Below are positions 38,840 to 51,200 of a stretch of 64,000 nucleotides of DNA, piece after piece; the first letter of the stretch is position 1, and every line of letters begins with the position of its first letter. The translations under genes were made by a program, and so were the position numbers. The notes beneath the pieces were generated by a model, which saw only the letters and a list, made by a program, of their open reading frames with translations, was not told where the DNA came from and searched no databases. The DNA is taken from positions 15,239,385 to 15,303,384 of the forward strand of contig NC_088295.1 of NCBI RefSeq assembly GCF_032854445.1. The letters are read 5' to 3'. The stretch is from Liolophura sinensis (Eukaryota; Mollusca; Polyplacophora; Chitonida; Chitonidae).

Positions 38840-40380
38840 GAATATTTCAGGTCAAAATATTAATTTCTAAATTTTATAAGTGAAATAAAAGGACACGCAA
38901 TCATGCTATGGCATCGTTCAAAGCCATAACAATACGCTTTACATTCAAAGGGATGTTAGAGTAGCGGTAAATAGAAGGTGACAATAGTTGTCATCTGTCG
39001 TGTTGCAGGATGTTGGCCAACTCTTCCAACTCCTCCATCCACGAGGACACCAAGGGAGTAGAGTAACTGTGCATATATGTGCACAACCACTGCATACCCC
39101 CTGGCTTAACGGGTGCATCGGAAGCAATTTTTCCCAGCACAAATGACGAGGGCACACGGGCAGCATGGGCCCTTGAAGCTTAGGGATACTGGACGGCTGG
39201 AGATGCACTGGCATAATTTTACGGGGTTTTTATTCTTCACATCAATAGCCGTTTTATTTGCTTAACGGTTTACATTGCACCTGTGTGAATGGGCATTTAT
39301 TCATTAAATTGGTTTGACTTAACTTCTGATTTATTTGGCTTTTTTTACATTGTTTGTAGTTTGATGAAAAGTGGTACGGTCATGGCCAAACCGACCGTAC
39401 TGCTTGCGACGGCACTGACTTCAAGATACTGGCGATCCAGCAAGTCTTACACTGAGACCATATGAGGGGAAAGCTTCAAGGTGAAAGAACCTGACTCCAA
39501 CAAAACCCCAAACTAAAATCATGGGAGTCAAAAACATCCAGCGTGAACGATCATCATTTTCCAATGGCTCACAATAACAAATTTGTCAGGCCATTTTTAG
39601 CTAGATATTTATGTATACACATACTGCTTTGAAAGTTAATTCAGGTAATTATGATTGATTCGCTTCCATTGATTGATAGTTAATACCGTATTTGAATCAA
39701 ACGACGACGGTCAGTATCATGGGAGTGGTAAAACTGTATGTCCCTTGAAAAACCGGGATCTGACAAGAACCAGACTCTCTAACACTGTGAATCTATGCGT
39801 CAAAACAGACATTCGTTTACCAGGGGTCAACCAATTAAACGTCCCAGGTCAATAATCGAAAGGCTTATTCCCCAAATGACGTTTAATACAAACTGCCAAA
39901 GCTGACAATTTATATAAAGTACAACATTAGGACGGAATCATGCAAAGATAAGCTGTAACAGTTGATGCAAAGCCTTCTTTCACACGGGAGAGAATCGCAT
40001 CCATACCGGTAGATACAAAGTGAAACCTTCACGTAAGATCACCCAAGGAACCCTATGAGCGATGTGGTGCGCTTATTGACAAAAAAGGCCCAAAAATGGG
40101 CTGGGGAGCCTCTGAAATTTACCGGTGGTGGAAATCGGAGAGCCAGAGGTAAATCTATGGACCTTTGGCAAGTTACTTTTAAACTTTTCCACGTAGCTAA
40201 AGGTATGCTCACCATATTGGCGGAGGACAAGTCATCTTCAACGAACGTTAGACAATGCAAACGGCCTCCCGAGCGTCTTTGGTGGCTTAATGTCATAACC
40301 CCATGAACGGGGAGAGCTGGGCAAAACATGAATTGTCTGTCCAATAGGTGGATTTAAACAAGCGTCTTAGCGACTCAGCG
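38840..40380. other. Intergenic, no gene recognised
   Basis: Frames at 38945-39214 (minus) and 40039-40344 (both strands) are open, but I recognise no family and see no splice or promoter context. Confidence 0.35.
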
Positions 40381-40382
40381 TT

Positions 40383-40570
40383 TATCTATTTACTTGAGGT
40401 GTTTTTTTACGCGGTACTCAAAATATTTCACTTATACGACAGTGGCCAGCATTATGGTGGTGGGGGGAACCGGGCAGAGTCCGGAGGAAATTCAAGAGCA
40501 TCCGCCGGTTGACGGCAGTCTTTCCCACACATCACAGGAGAGGATGCCACCATGAGCTGAACGAAGCAAA
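40383..40570 (-). mobile_element. tRNA-derived SINE, family 1, diverged copy
   Basis: In reverse orientation it shows the pre-tail (TTTTTTACGCGGTACTCAAA), the body (GGCCAGCATTATGGTGG, CCGGGCAGAGTCCGGAGG) and the start of the head junction (CACCATGAGCTGAAC). No tRNA head. Confidence 0.85.
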
Positions 40571-40579
40571 TTCTGGAAG

Positions 40580-43500
40580 GTAAGTGAGAGTGCAGTATAG
40601 ACTGCAGTATAGGCCCATGTAAACTGTAAAATTCAACCAAAACCACAGTGTTTAAGTAAAAGCCTTTTTTGTTTATTCACAATTTAATATATGTACAATA
40701 CAAATATTAGAGTGAAAGCATATTCAACCATTTGCCACACTCCATGGTGTTAACAGCTATAGTCATACATACAGTCAAGCCAGAGGAGGCCCATCAACTT
40801 AAAGACACTTGGAGGACTCTTACACAAGGTAACATAACTGAGGGCCACCAGTGATAACGTTAAACATTTGACCAATGTAACACGTGTAGGTACAGATGCA
40901 AAATATATGTACACGGGGACATGAAACAGCCTAGAGAGTATCCACAACAAACTCCTGACAGTGACAGATCTACAGTACAGTGGGTGGGGCATCAGGTGTT
41001 TCATAGGCATTACACACAATCACAAACTCAGGGCTGGGGGTAGTATAGCATAGGTATGTAGAAATGACATTAAATAAAAATAGACTTTAAGATATAATCA
41101 TTGGCAAGTGATTTTAAAACTTGTAACTGAAGAAAAACTGGTTTCCTTCAGGTCACCATATAGCTTTTTTCTGTTGGTTAAAAACATCAAAAGTGACTGA
41201 TGGAGAAATGATTATTTGCACTCATCTGGGTGACTATAACATATACTTGTCCATGTACAGGAAATTTTAGCTACTTATAATGCCATCAGCTGAGTAAACC
41301 CATTCCATTTCCGTATGTGCTGGAGAACATTTAACGACCACCTAACTCTAAAAGAAATCCTAGAGGGTTGAAGTTTATTGTCAGTTTAAAAATGAACATT
41401 TCCTTTGCATAAGCTTTTGTCAGAGGTATATCAGACAATGTTACAAATGGAATTCCCCTTTATAAAAAATTGCCCACGCTTACAAAATACTCAGAAAAAA
41501 TCATGGTTTAGAAAGTTTAGAAAATCTTGCATTTCTGTATTAAAATAAGACGATTAAAATCTGTGTTAAAAGTAGACGAGAAGTGGGTGAGGGGAAGACA
41601 ACTGCATTCTTCTCAGGCAACATGTGATGATCAGAGCTTGCATGGTGGGACCAGATGCTATAGTAGTTATTTACATCCTTACTTCTCTCTGACTACATTT
41701 CTACCAAGTTGACTAGAATGTGGCCTTGCATACATCACCCTACATCATTTGACAATTTCACAATACAGACAGGTGTAGTGCCATTAGAGACCTGGAAGCT
41801 GATGTGACACAATGATGGTTGTAAACCAGGCACAGCCTCATTCACCATTTCACACATGAAAAACCTGATAATCACTACGTTTTGGGTATAATGGCCAAAG
41901 CCATACACTGTCCTCTTTGATCCCCAGTGTACCACGTTTTACATCACCAGAGCAATTTACAAATAGCAAATAACCAGACTCAACAATAAACTATTAGTTA
42001 GCGTCAGCTATGGCGAACCAGTTGAGGCAAAGGGCATGACAAAACACTGAAGCTGAACATAATTAAACCAACATTCTGTTCCAAGACATAAAACATTAAT
42101 TCAATTACTCATGAATAGAAAAAAAAAAACTTGCTGTTTTGTGTACTGTATATTAGAGAATAGGTTTGTACATTTCCTTTACAGAGATTTTTTTGCCAAC
42201 ATTTACTAAAGAATTTATTTACCAAAGAAATGAGCAAAGATATTTACTATGAAATTCAGCTCCAAACTCTGTTTTTCTTAATAGTTTCTACAGAATATCA
42301 CAGAAAGTTGCAAACAATAAATTCATAACTCTGTTAGGTCTTACTGAATTCCACCATAACAGCACATGGCTAAACATTTTTGACAGGGATATTAAAGTGA
42401 CACTTCATCAAATATTTCATCTAATTCACATCCATATAGCAAAATGTCATACTACTCTACCGATCTCCAAGAGAGTACATTGTACTACAGCATTTGCTTC
42501 ACATTTAACTTCTACACAAAATCATGTCTGAAATATGAGGGTCCTTTTCATCAGTTTACAGCTTAAATCATTCTGATGTTATCATTTACCCCTGCTGGAA
42601 TTCACACAAATTCACAATGCTATAATACCAAAATTTTTCTCTTTTTTAATGATCTTTTAAGATTATATCTAATAAAAAAAAAAGTAATAGTATTTCTAAC
42701 ATTTCTGCTTTATACCTATTTTGCATATTTAACAATCGTGACTGACTTTTTTGTGATTGTTGTTTGAAATTCAGTAGTGAACTTTACATCAGATTTATAA
42801 GTGTAATTCTGCTCTGATTTCCATTGGTCGGCTAACAATCCTCCTCTGATTTCCATTGGTCAGCTAACAATCCTCCTCTGATTTCCATTGGTCAGCTAAC
42901 AATCCTCCTCTGATTTCCATTGGTCAGCTAACAATCCTCCTCTGATTTCCATTGGTCAGACATCATTTAACTATGGCTAAATTACAACTTACAAGCAGAA
43001 ATTATCCAAAATATTAGTATTTTATTTTCAAGAGTTTTCACTAGTGACATGATTCTTGATAGCATTATATTAAGAGTAGAGAATGAGGCCTGATCAAGAT
43101 GAAACTTGCATGGATCCAAAGCTTTAGGAAACAAGATAGGGTGATTCAGCATACAATGTAGGCTGACAATTGGCAGTTTTGTGCACAGAGAGACAGTCCA
43201 CTAACAAACAGGACAGGCTTTTAGTATTGAGACAATGACAGGACTGGTACTGCGACACCTAAATGCACCACATGACAGAGGTAAATAAAATGTCAACTGC
43301 CTTAGCAATAGTGATCAATGATTGTTTGAAATTCTTGTGGGATGCAACAATTCTCGTCCAGCTGATGCTGCAATTCTCTCCCAGATGCACCTGGTCTTCC
43401 GACTTGCAGCAAATCTTGTACTCATAATATACAAAGCTAAAACAAAGTCATTCATATTCTTTCTGAATGCTCAGAATTCCAGCACTATAAACAAAGATCT

Positions 43501-44025
43501 CCTGATGCCAGGAAGCAACAAAGCTCAGCATAAACAATCAATAGTTTCTCTCACACTGCCATTTTTATGTCAGCCAGACATCCCATTCTCTCTATATCCA
43601 CACACAACATATCTTGGCAGTGCATCCATCAAACTAGCTGTCCTCTCAGCATCTTTGCAGATGCACATACCAGGCTGACTTAAATTTGTCCTAACACTGA
43701 ATCCAGAAATACTCAAACACACACGCAAAATGAAAACAAATTCCTTTGTCTTCAGCTCTGTTTCTGCTTCCTATCACCTCAAGCTCACTGATGATTGAGC
43801 ATATTTAATCCCCAGTGATAATCTTCAGTTCAAACAAGAGTCAGAAGTGACAGTTTCAATAGTTTCACTCTGAGAGTCAATTGTGTCTCTCCAAGTCAGT
43901 TGTAGAGGGGAAGTATTTCAATAAAATATCTTCTAATAGCACTCTTTTTCTCTACTGGTGGGAGTTTCTCCCAAAAGCACAAGAGTTGTTCCCCTTGATC
44001 CGCATCAGTCTAGAGCTGTGTCCCC
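40580..44025. other. 3' flank of UNC5, no other gene seen
   Basis: AT-rich, SINE-free sequence between the SINE at 40.5 kb and the proximal UNC5 poly(A) signal. Minus-strand AATAAA words also occur near 42216, 43021 and 40670, so a long alternative 3' UTR is possible. The 118-aa plus frame at 43322-43678 is unrecognised. Confidence 0.35.
42812..42960 (-). repeat. 32-bp tandem repeat, about 5 copies, each with a CCAAT box
   Basis: The plus-strand unit CTCTGATTTCCATTGGTCAG then CTAACAATCCTC starts at 42812, 42844, 42876, 42908 and 42940. Copies are almost identical. On the minus strand, UNC5's direction, each reads CTGACCAATGG, a CCAAT-box word. Confidence 0.95.
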
Positions 44026-44031
44026 TTTATT
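44026..44031 (-). terminator. Proximal UNC5 polyadenylation signal
   Basis: Minus-strand AATAAA (TTTATT on the plus strand) lies about 227 nt after the UNC5 stop, with a T/G-rich stretch (TTGTGCTTTTGG) some 45 nt further on. More distal signals exist, so other ends are possible. Confidence 0.45.
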
Positions 44032-44257
44032 GGACACTTGGAGGTGAGTGAGCAGAAGGGTGATATCCACTGCGTGACCAGATGCGGAAGATAAGTCCAG
44101 AAATGACTGGATAGTAGCGGCACACCGGTGTACGGCAATTGTTCATGAACCTGGTCAAAGTCAGACTTGAAAGTTTGAACAACAACAACGTGTTCTCCAG
44201 TCATTGGTATTGTCTCTAAATGACCAATGAAATCATAGCCGTTCACCAGTCAGAGGG

Positions 44258-45299
44258 TCATAACCACGCCCCCATGTCTTTCTCGAGGATGGCGGAAGCG
44301 TCCAGTCGTCCCATGACACGTAGAATGTTCATTAGATCTGTGACTGCAGACTCCTCACGATGCCTGGCCTCCCACAAGTCCAGAATGTGATCTGTCGGGC
44401 TTGTCTTTGTAGCGAAGTAGTTGATATATCTGAAATGTTAAGGAACCAACAATCATAAATAAGGCATATGCAATACTGGAACATCGAGGAGTAAGAAAAT
44501 AACTTAAGAGTCATTTAATACAAGCCTAAGAGCAAAACTTGACAAATGCATGTGTTTATAAGTGACTTGAGTGTTAAGCCACTATACATGGATTACGATC
44601 TCTGTGTTTTAACTGTGACTGTGCTTACAGTCAAAACATATGTATTTATATAATCTGTCTTTTGAATGTGACTATGTTCACAGTCAATGCATATGCATTT
44701 ATATGATCTTTATATTTTAAATCTGACTGTGTGCACAGTCAATACATATGTGTTTATAGGATCTGTGAGTTTACCTATCGACAGTCAGGGCCTGAGCTAA
44801 CATTCTCCAGTCGTTGCCCCGGGCATTAGGTGGATCCAGAAGCAGGCACAACTGGGCTCGCACATGACTTGGTAATCTGAAAATAGAATAAATACCTATG
44901 TACAAAAAAATTTCATGGAAATATTCAAATAATCAAAATATTAATGTAAAGTTAATACTCATATATATCCTCCAAATAAATGAGGCTGAGAAAACTTAAG
45001 GAATTTTAGCTTTATCTGCCGTAAATCTATTGAGAAATTTGGCAAGCATACATAATATAATGAGATAAATATACTGAGATCGTCAAACTGAATTACAGTA
45101 TACTGCTTATTTATTATGCTAAGCTGATTAATTCATCAACTAGACCACTCTGACCTGTTAATCACATTCCTGTATCTTACCTAAACGAAGGCTTTATAGT
45201 ATCCACAGTTGCCATGGAACCAAAACAGTTAGTGGAGTTGGCAGAGATGGCTGAGGATTTCCCTCTGAGAGTGGAGTGACCACTGGGGGTGGGTGGCGG
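44258..45299 (-). CDS. UNC5: UNC5 final three exons: UPA-DD linker and death domain
   Basis: Exon 45181-45299 gives a Ser/Thr/Pro-rich linker (PPPTPSGHSTLRGKSS...KPSF). Exon 44775-44876 gives LPSHVRAQLCLLLDPPNARG and NDWRMLAQALTVDR. Exon 44258-44429 gives YINYFATKTSPTDHILDLWE, then a helix ending MGRLDASAILEKDMGAWL and TGA. The last two form the six-helix death domain; its W-x-x-L-A core (DWRMLAQ) is intact. Confidence 0.95.
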
Positions 45300-48200
45300 C
45301 TACAACAAGAACAACAGTCTACATCAGACATCGTGCAATGGCAAACATTTACATATGGTTTTGTTTATCTGATATTGTAAAGTTGAATTTAAAAAACAGA
45401 ACATTATAAGAACCCCTTCCCATAATTATGGAGTATTCTGTCTTTCAGTGCATTAAATTGCCAGTCTTTGGCAGAAATGCTTCCAAGTGAGCTTTGGGTG
45501 TCATGTCTTGAGAGACACTGGAAATCAACTTTCAACAGAAACCACTTTTCCACTGAAACTCAGCTGACATCTTATGTGCTATTAATTTTGTGTAGAAAGA
45601 TTGCATGCCTCTTACAATGCCTAGCCTACCATACATTAATGCACTTGCAGCAACTAACAATTAATTCATGAACACACATAATTATTAAAACATGTTGTGT
45701 AAATTGTAATAATGAGATAATCATGATGTAGAGAGCATGACTATATTTACATCTTTAAGGCAGCTTGTAATGTGGAGGACTTGTCTGTTGTTGAGGATAG
45801 CCTTCTGGTACACCTGTATTACACAGGTGACATCCTGCTGAGCTCGCTCTACCATCTCCAGCGAGAAGGAACAGTGCAGGTTGTTCTGGTTCCCACTCCA
45901 AATGTGCCTGAACGGGATCTCCTGCAACAGATAGAAAAGAATCATTTACCAATCATTTCTGTATATAATGACCAATCGTCACAGTTACATCCTATATCCA
46001 TTTAATTAAATTTAGAAAGAATCATTTACCAATCATTTCTGTGTAATAATGACCAATCGTCATAGTTACATCCTATATCCATTTAATTAAATTTAGAAGA
46101 ATCATTTACCAATCATTTCTGTGTAATAATGACCAATCGTCACAGTTACATCCTATATCCATTTAATTAAATTTAGAAAGAATCATTTACCAATCATTTC
46201 TGTGTAATAATGACCAATCGTCATAGTTACATCCTATATCCATTTAATTAAATTTAGAAGAATCATTTACCAATCATTTCTGTGTAATAATGACCAATCG
46301 TCATAGTTACATCCTATATCCATTTAATTAAATTTAGAAAGAATCATTTACCAATCATTTCTGTGTAATAATGACCAATCGTCATAGTTACATCCTATAT
46401 CCATTTAATTAAATTTAGATTATGTTTAAGCCCTAAACATATTAAATACATGTAGGGCCTACATGTGCATATCTTCCTGAATGTGGTTCTTAAAACTGAA
46501 ATATATAAACAACATGCAATGCTTCTTGAAATTCTGACTATGGTCTACTCCCTGATAACAACAGACAATTAACTTCCAAATGGCCAAATTAAAAGCAAAA
46601 TATAGTAAACTTTCTAGAATTTCCTAGGAAAACAGTCGTTTAGTTAGTAAAACAATCCTGAATTTTTGTTAAATTCTGTAAATTATCATCTGTGTCAATA
46701 TTTGACTTGTCAGTGGGAATCCTTTTTCACTGAGCAATCTGTGACCTCTTGTGGATACCGGTAAGCTAATACCACATTCATTGTGTGACATAGATAATTC
46801 AATTTAGATATAATGGGCAATTTACAGGGGAAGGATAAATTTATTACAACCATAAAATGAAATTCTACAACAATATGCAGAAGACAATTATAAAAAGTTG
46901 TCATCATAAATCTTGTAGACTACACTGTATTTTCATGCTGTAAGAAAACCCCAGAGAAAAGAGTGTATTCTAATTTCATCCACAACGAGTTTTATGTGGG
47001 TATATGCCCTGTACATGAGCAGTCCTGGAGATTTATGGTTCTGCTAATGTTTGAATTTCTGTTTGATGACAGTAAATGGTCTGTACATAAGGTGGAGTTA
47101 TGATGGCCAGTGTACAATGGCACTATTCATCTTCCCAATACTGACATTTTACTGCTGAGAAACTCAGTCATTAAGCAATTATCATCATGGATATTCGATA
47201 CGTAGATCGTCATCCAACTTAACAACTACAACAAATGTTAGGTTAAAAATAAATGACAGAAATCATATATTTTTATAAACATCTGCACCGTGGCAAAACA
47301 AAGGAAATTAATAATTAAATCTCCTGACTGATAATTATTGTGCGGAGTGGAGCAGATTATGATTGATGACGTTGTAGAGGACATGGTGAATCAGTTATTT
47401 GCTCAACACAACCAGGCAAAGATTTCGCCTGCAATTAATTTCCTGTTATTAATTGTTGGTGTTTGTTATGTTTGGATACAACTTTAGTTCATCCATGTTT
47501 GTGTCCAGTAAAAACCCAAACAAATCTTTGTTAATGTCGCTGTCAACCTGGTGGACAAATCTCAGCCACGGAAGCAAATATTTATTGACGTGTTGCCATT
47601 TTTCCGCCTCGTGTGTGCCAAGGCTTGGACAAACACCACAGCTATAATACTGCCACGGAAACTGGTCACATGACCTCTCCTTGTCTCCAAATCCAGCAGT
47701 TATACTTTCATGCTGCTCTCCTGACATCGACCCAAACAACAATCAATTTTCTTTTGACGATTCTAAGGAATCCATAAAGCATGCAATAGACGCTGTAAAT
47801 CCTTGCCACAACCACAACAACAAGATCCCGAAGCCTCCCTAACGCAGTTGCAAATAACAGCACCATTGTACTTGGTCAAGTCAGGACGATGTGGGAAATG
47901 TAATAATGTCTGCTTCCTCTCAATATCTCTTTCAAATATTTGTCTGTTGAGATTGACTAGCCTTGGTTTCAGTTGACACTTCTAAACTGCAACTTTAAAA
48001 ATTTCATCAGGGGACTCTACTCTGAGGCGGGGGACAATATTGACCCATAGCTCTGTCATCTGCCATCTTCATTGTAACACGGCCGACATGTTCTCATCGC
48101 TCAAAGCCATTACCCAACTCAAACGTGACCTGGAATTTACCTCAATGTTAATCAGCCTACCACCTCCATTAGTGACAGCCAATGTCAATATTGTCTATCT

Positions 48201-51200
48201 CTTTGAAAACGCCATAGCTTATTCTCTCCCCCCCCCCCCCACCCCCCACTGTTAAGAGCCAGACCAGACTCTTAGAAAAACTTCAGTTTATTATTCAGAG
48301 AACTAATTCCTTTACTGTTCTACTATAACATCAATGCTTCAGTCGCTCACCATTGTCTACCCTTGTCCTACAACTCCAAAACAACATACCAAATCTGACC
48401 TTCCACATAACATTTTTTTTCAAAGATGTTTGCTTATTCTTTAATCTATGCTAAGCCATAATCCCTGTCCTAGCTAGCTCACCTTTCTCCCGGTGTTCTG
48501 ACCTCTCAGCTGAACTCACACACCTGTGACCCCTGTTCCCTCCCCCTGCTAGGAGCTGACAGTGTGTAGTGAACATATACATCTAAACCAGTCTCATACC
48601 ATAGCTGGGCATGACATTTTCTCTCAGGAAAAACACTGACATGAAAATACTGTTCTTGTCCCGAAGTCCAACCTATCACACCTTCTTCTTTTCTATATAT
48701 AACACCTTGGCGGCATTACCCTCTCAGGACTATTTCCTTACTCACCTGGTAATTTGCTGCCAGTTTACTTCTCCACCCAAAGGACAATTCTTCTATGGTT
48801 AGACATAAGTTGTTTCCACCATCTTGAAAGAGAATCTGCTTTGGTTTATCTAGCACCCGGCCACCTAACTTACGCTCCACTTGAAAGACACTCTGAAAAT
48901 TTAATGGAATTGTTGACAATGTGAAGACTTAAAACATTAACACATTTCAAATACAATTTGAAGGAAATACTACAACATTAGAAAAATAATTTTTTAGCCA
49001 TTAATCATATCAATACTGATTCTTGTTACCGTCTCCTTGAATGTCTGTGAAAAATTCTTGCAAGAAAAGAAACAATGTCCAGTACATGTTTTAGTTAATA
49101 TTTACAAGGCTACACCTAAATCTGTGTGGAAATTATAAGACATGTCAAAAGATACCTCCAAAATTATCACAACAGAGAGCAGCAAGTGTTACAAATATAT
49201 TCCCTGTTACATTTCACTCATGTCTTCTAGTGTTTTTTTCCTTCAAGTGAAAGACCATAATTTTGTTTTGGAGTTGAATGTTAACAGCCAGGTGCCCTAT
49301 ATATAATTACCTCCAATGCATCTTGGGTATCTTCTATGACATACACACGGATATTATAATCCATGGAGGGAGGTGTGGCGGGAGCAAATGCAGCCAATCG
49401 TAGCACTTTGATGGCTCTGCTGCCCGGGACTGACTGGCCAATGACAGCATAGCGCTGTAGTTGCTCTGTCATGATGTGACAGTGGTTGGGGTCCAGCTGT
49501 GCGTAAAGGGGCGTGTTGATTGTCTCCTGTCCTAATGTCACTGTCTTCTACAAACAAAAAGTTTACCTTACTTATACTTGCTTATGTATTTAAACTATTT
49601 AATAATTACCACATAATCTTAACACACAATGCATTTAACCTACATGCAAAATGTCTTAATTCTGTATAATGCCATTTTAAATATGTTTATCTCATATGTA
49701 AAAACTTAATAAATTTACTAATATGTTACTTTTGAAAAATTATTACATAATCTTTCACATCTTACATACACAAGGACAAATCCTACTTTTGAGTCAATCC
49801 TATCTTCCTAGGACACCTTTGATGAACTTCACTAATCTTTCACACTTAGTAGGTCCCTACTTATTATGCAGTATGAAGATAAGTTATTGATCACTTTGAA
49901 TTTATTTTTTTTACATAAAAAAACACACCCTATGTGTGTGCTAACACAAAGAAGGGATGGTACAGCTGGAGAGAGAGACGCGTACCTGCCACTGTGGGGG
50001 CTCATCAGCAGGTGTATCACTGGTGTATACAGAGAGGATCCAGCCCCCCTGCCTCATGCTAGCACAGTGCTGGATAGACAACACTACTGGCTTCTTAAAC
50101 ACAGCAGATGTCGGCCCACAAAACACAATAGGACTTAATATCGTCTGTTTGTCTGCAAGGAAAGTATGCAAAATGGACTGTAGTATTTTTTCCAAGGAAA
50201 TAAAATTATTGTTCCAAAACTGTTGCTAAATGTCATATTCAAGCATTTTAGGAATATAGAAAGTCCTAAAAACATACAAAGTCAATGTACAGAAGAGCAT
50301 GTGATATACAGAGAGTTATAGTGATGAAGTGTTACCTGTTAACTTGGGCCTGTCTTTGTCGTCTCTACACAGTGCCATGAAGATTTCCTCTGAGTGGCCT
50401 CGCCGTATGGCACCCTCAGGTATCGTCAGGCATACTCCAGCAGCTGTCAACACAAACAGGTAAAGACATGTAATCCACTGGAAATATCACAGGACCATCC
50501 ACATACTGCATATGTCCCACTACTCTACACAGTATTAAAGGAAAAAAACATATAAAAAGGATTGCACTTACATACAAATGAGAAATGTCAGTTTGTATAT
50601 TGCTTGTCAAAATGGTACGTTGTTACATGTATAGAGTGAGTCATAATCGTAATCAACTTCATACAACTTCAAACAGATCATATCTTATGACGACCACAGT
50701 CACATAGCTATGCTGTTTTAGTTCATGTCAATCAGATTGTGACATTTTTGAATCGTCCACAACAGATGGTTGAAGAAGGTTGTTTCCTGTTTTGTATGTG
50801 TGTGCTGAGCAGAACCTATACATTATAAGAGCTCTGGTCCAGTAGCCCACTTGCACAATGACCACATGTTCTGAAAACTTTCAAACAATAGGCTTTTTCA
50901 TCTCATTTGTTATGTTTATGATAGGCATCTGTTTCTTAGTGCAGACATTATCCCCAATCTGGGCACACAAATATTTGGTATGATCATAGTTGTAAAAACT
51001 GTTTCTCTTCCCTATTTATACATGCAGTTTTTGGTGCAGGTCCGCATGTGTACCAGTAGCTGTTTCCCCATTGCAATTAACATAACAACAATAATGGACA
51101 CATGGACATATACGTGTATATTTAGAATTAACAATCTTATTACTGTTAAAAAATCATGTGGTCCCATGTACAATGCTTTTGGTTGTGGCTAAGGAGCTTT

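Noticed and set aside
40039..40344. Overlapping frames of 101 aa (minus) and 83 aa (plus)
   Set aside because: No recognisable domain, no context, and no splice or poly(A) support.
47449..47742. 97-aa minus frame in an UNC5 intron
   Set aside because: It resembles no UNC5 segment, has no convincing acceptor and donor, and is not needed to keep phase.
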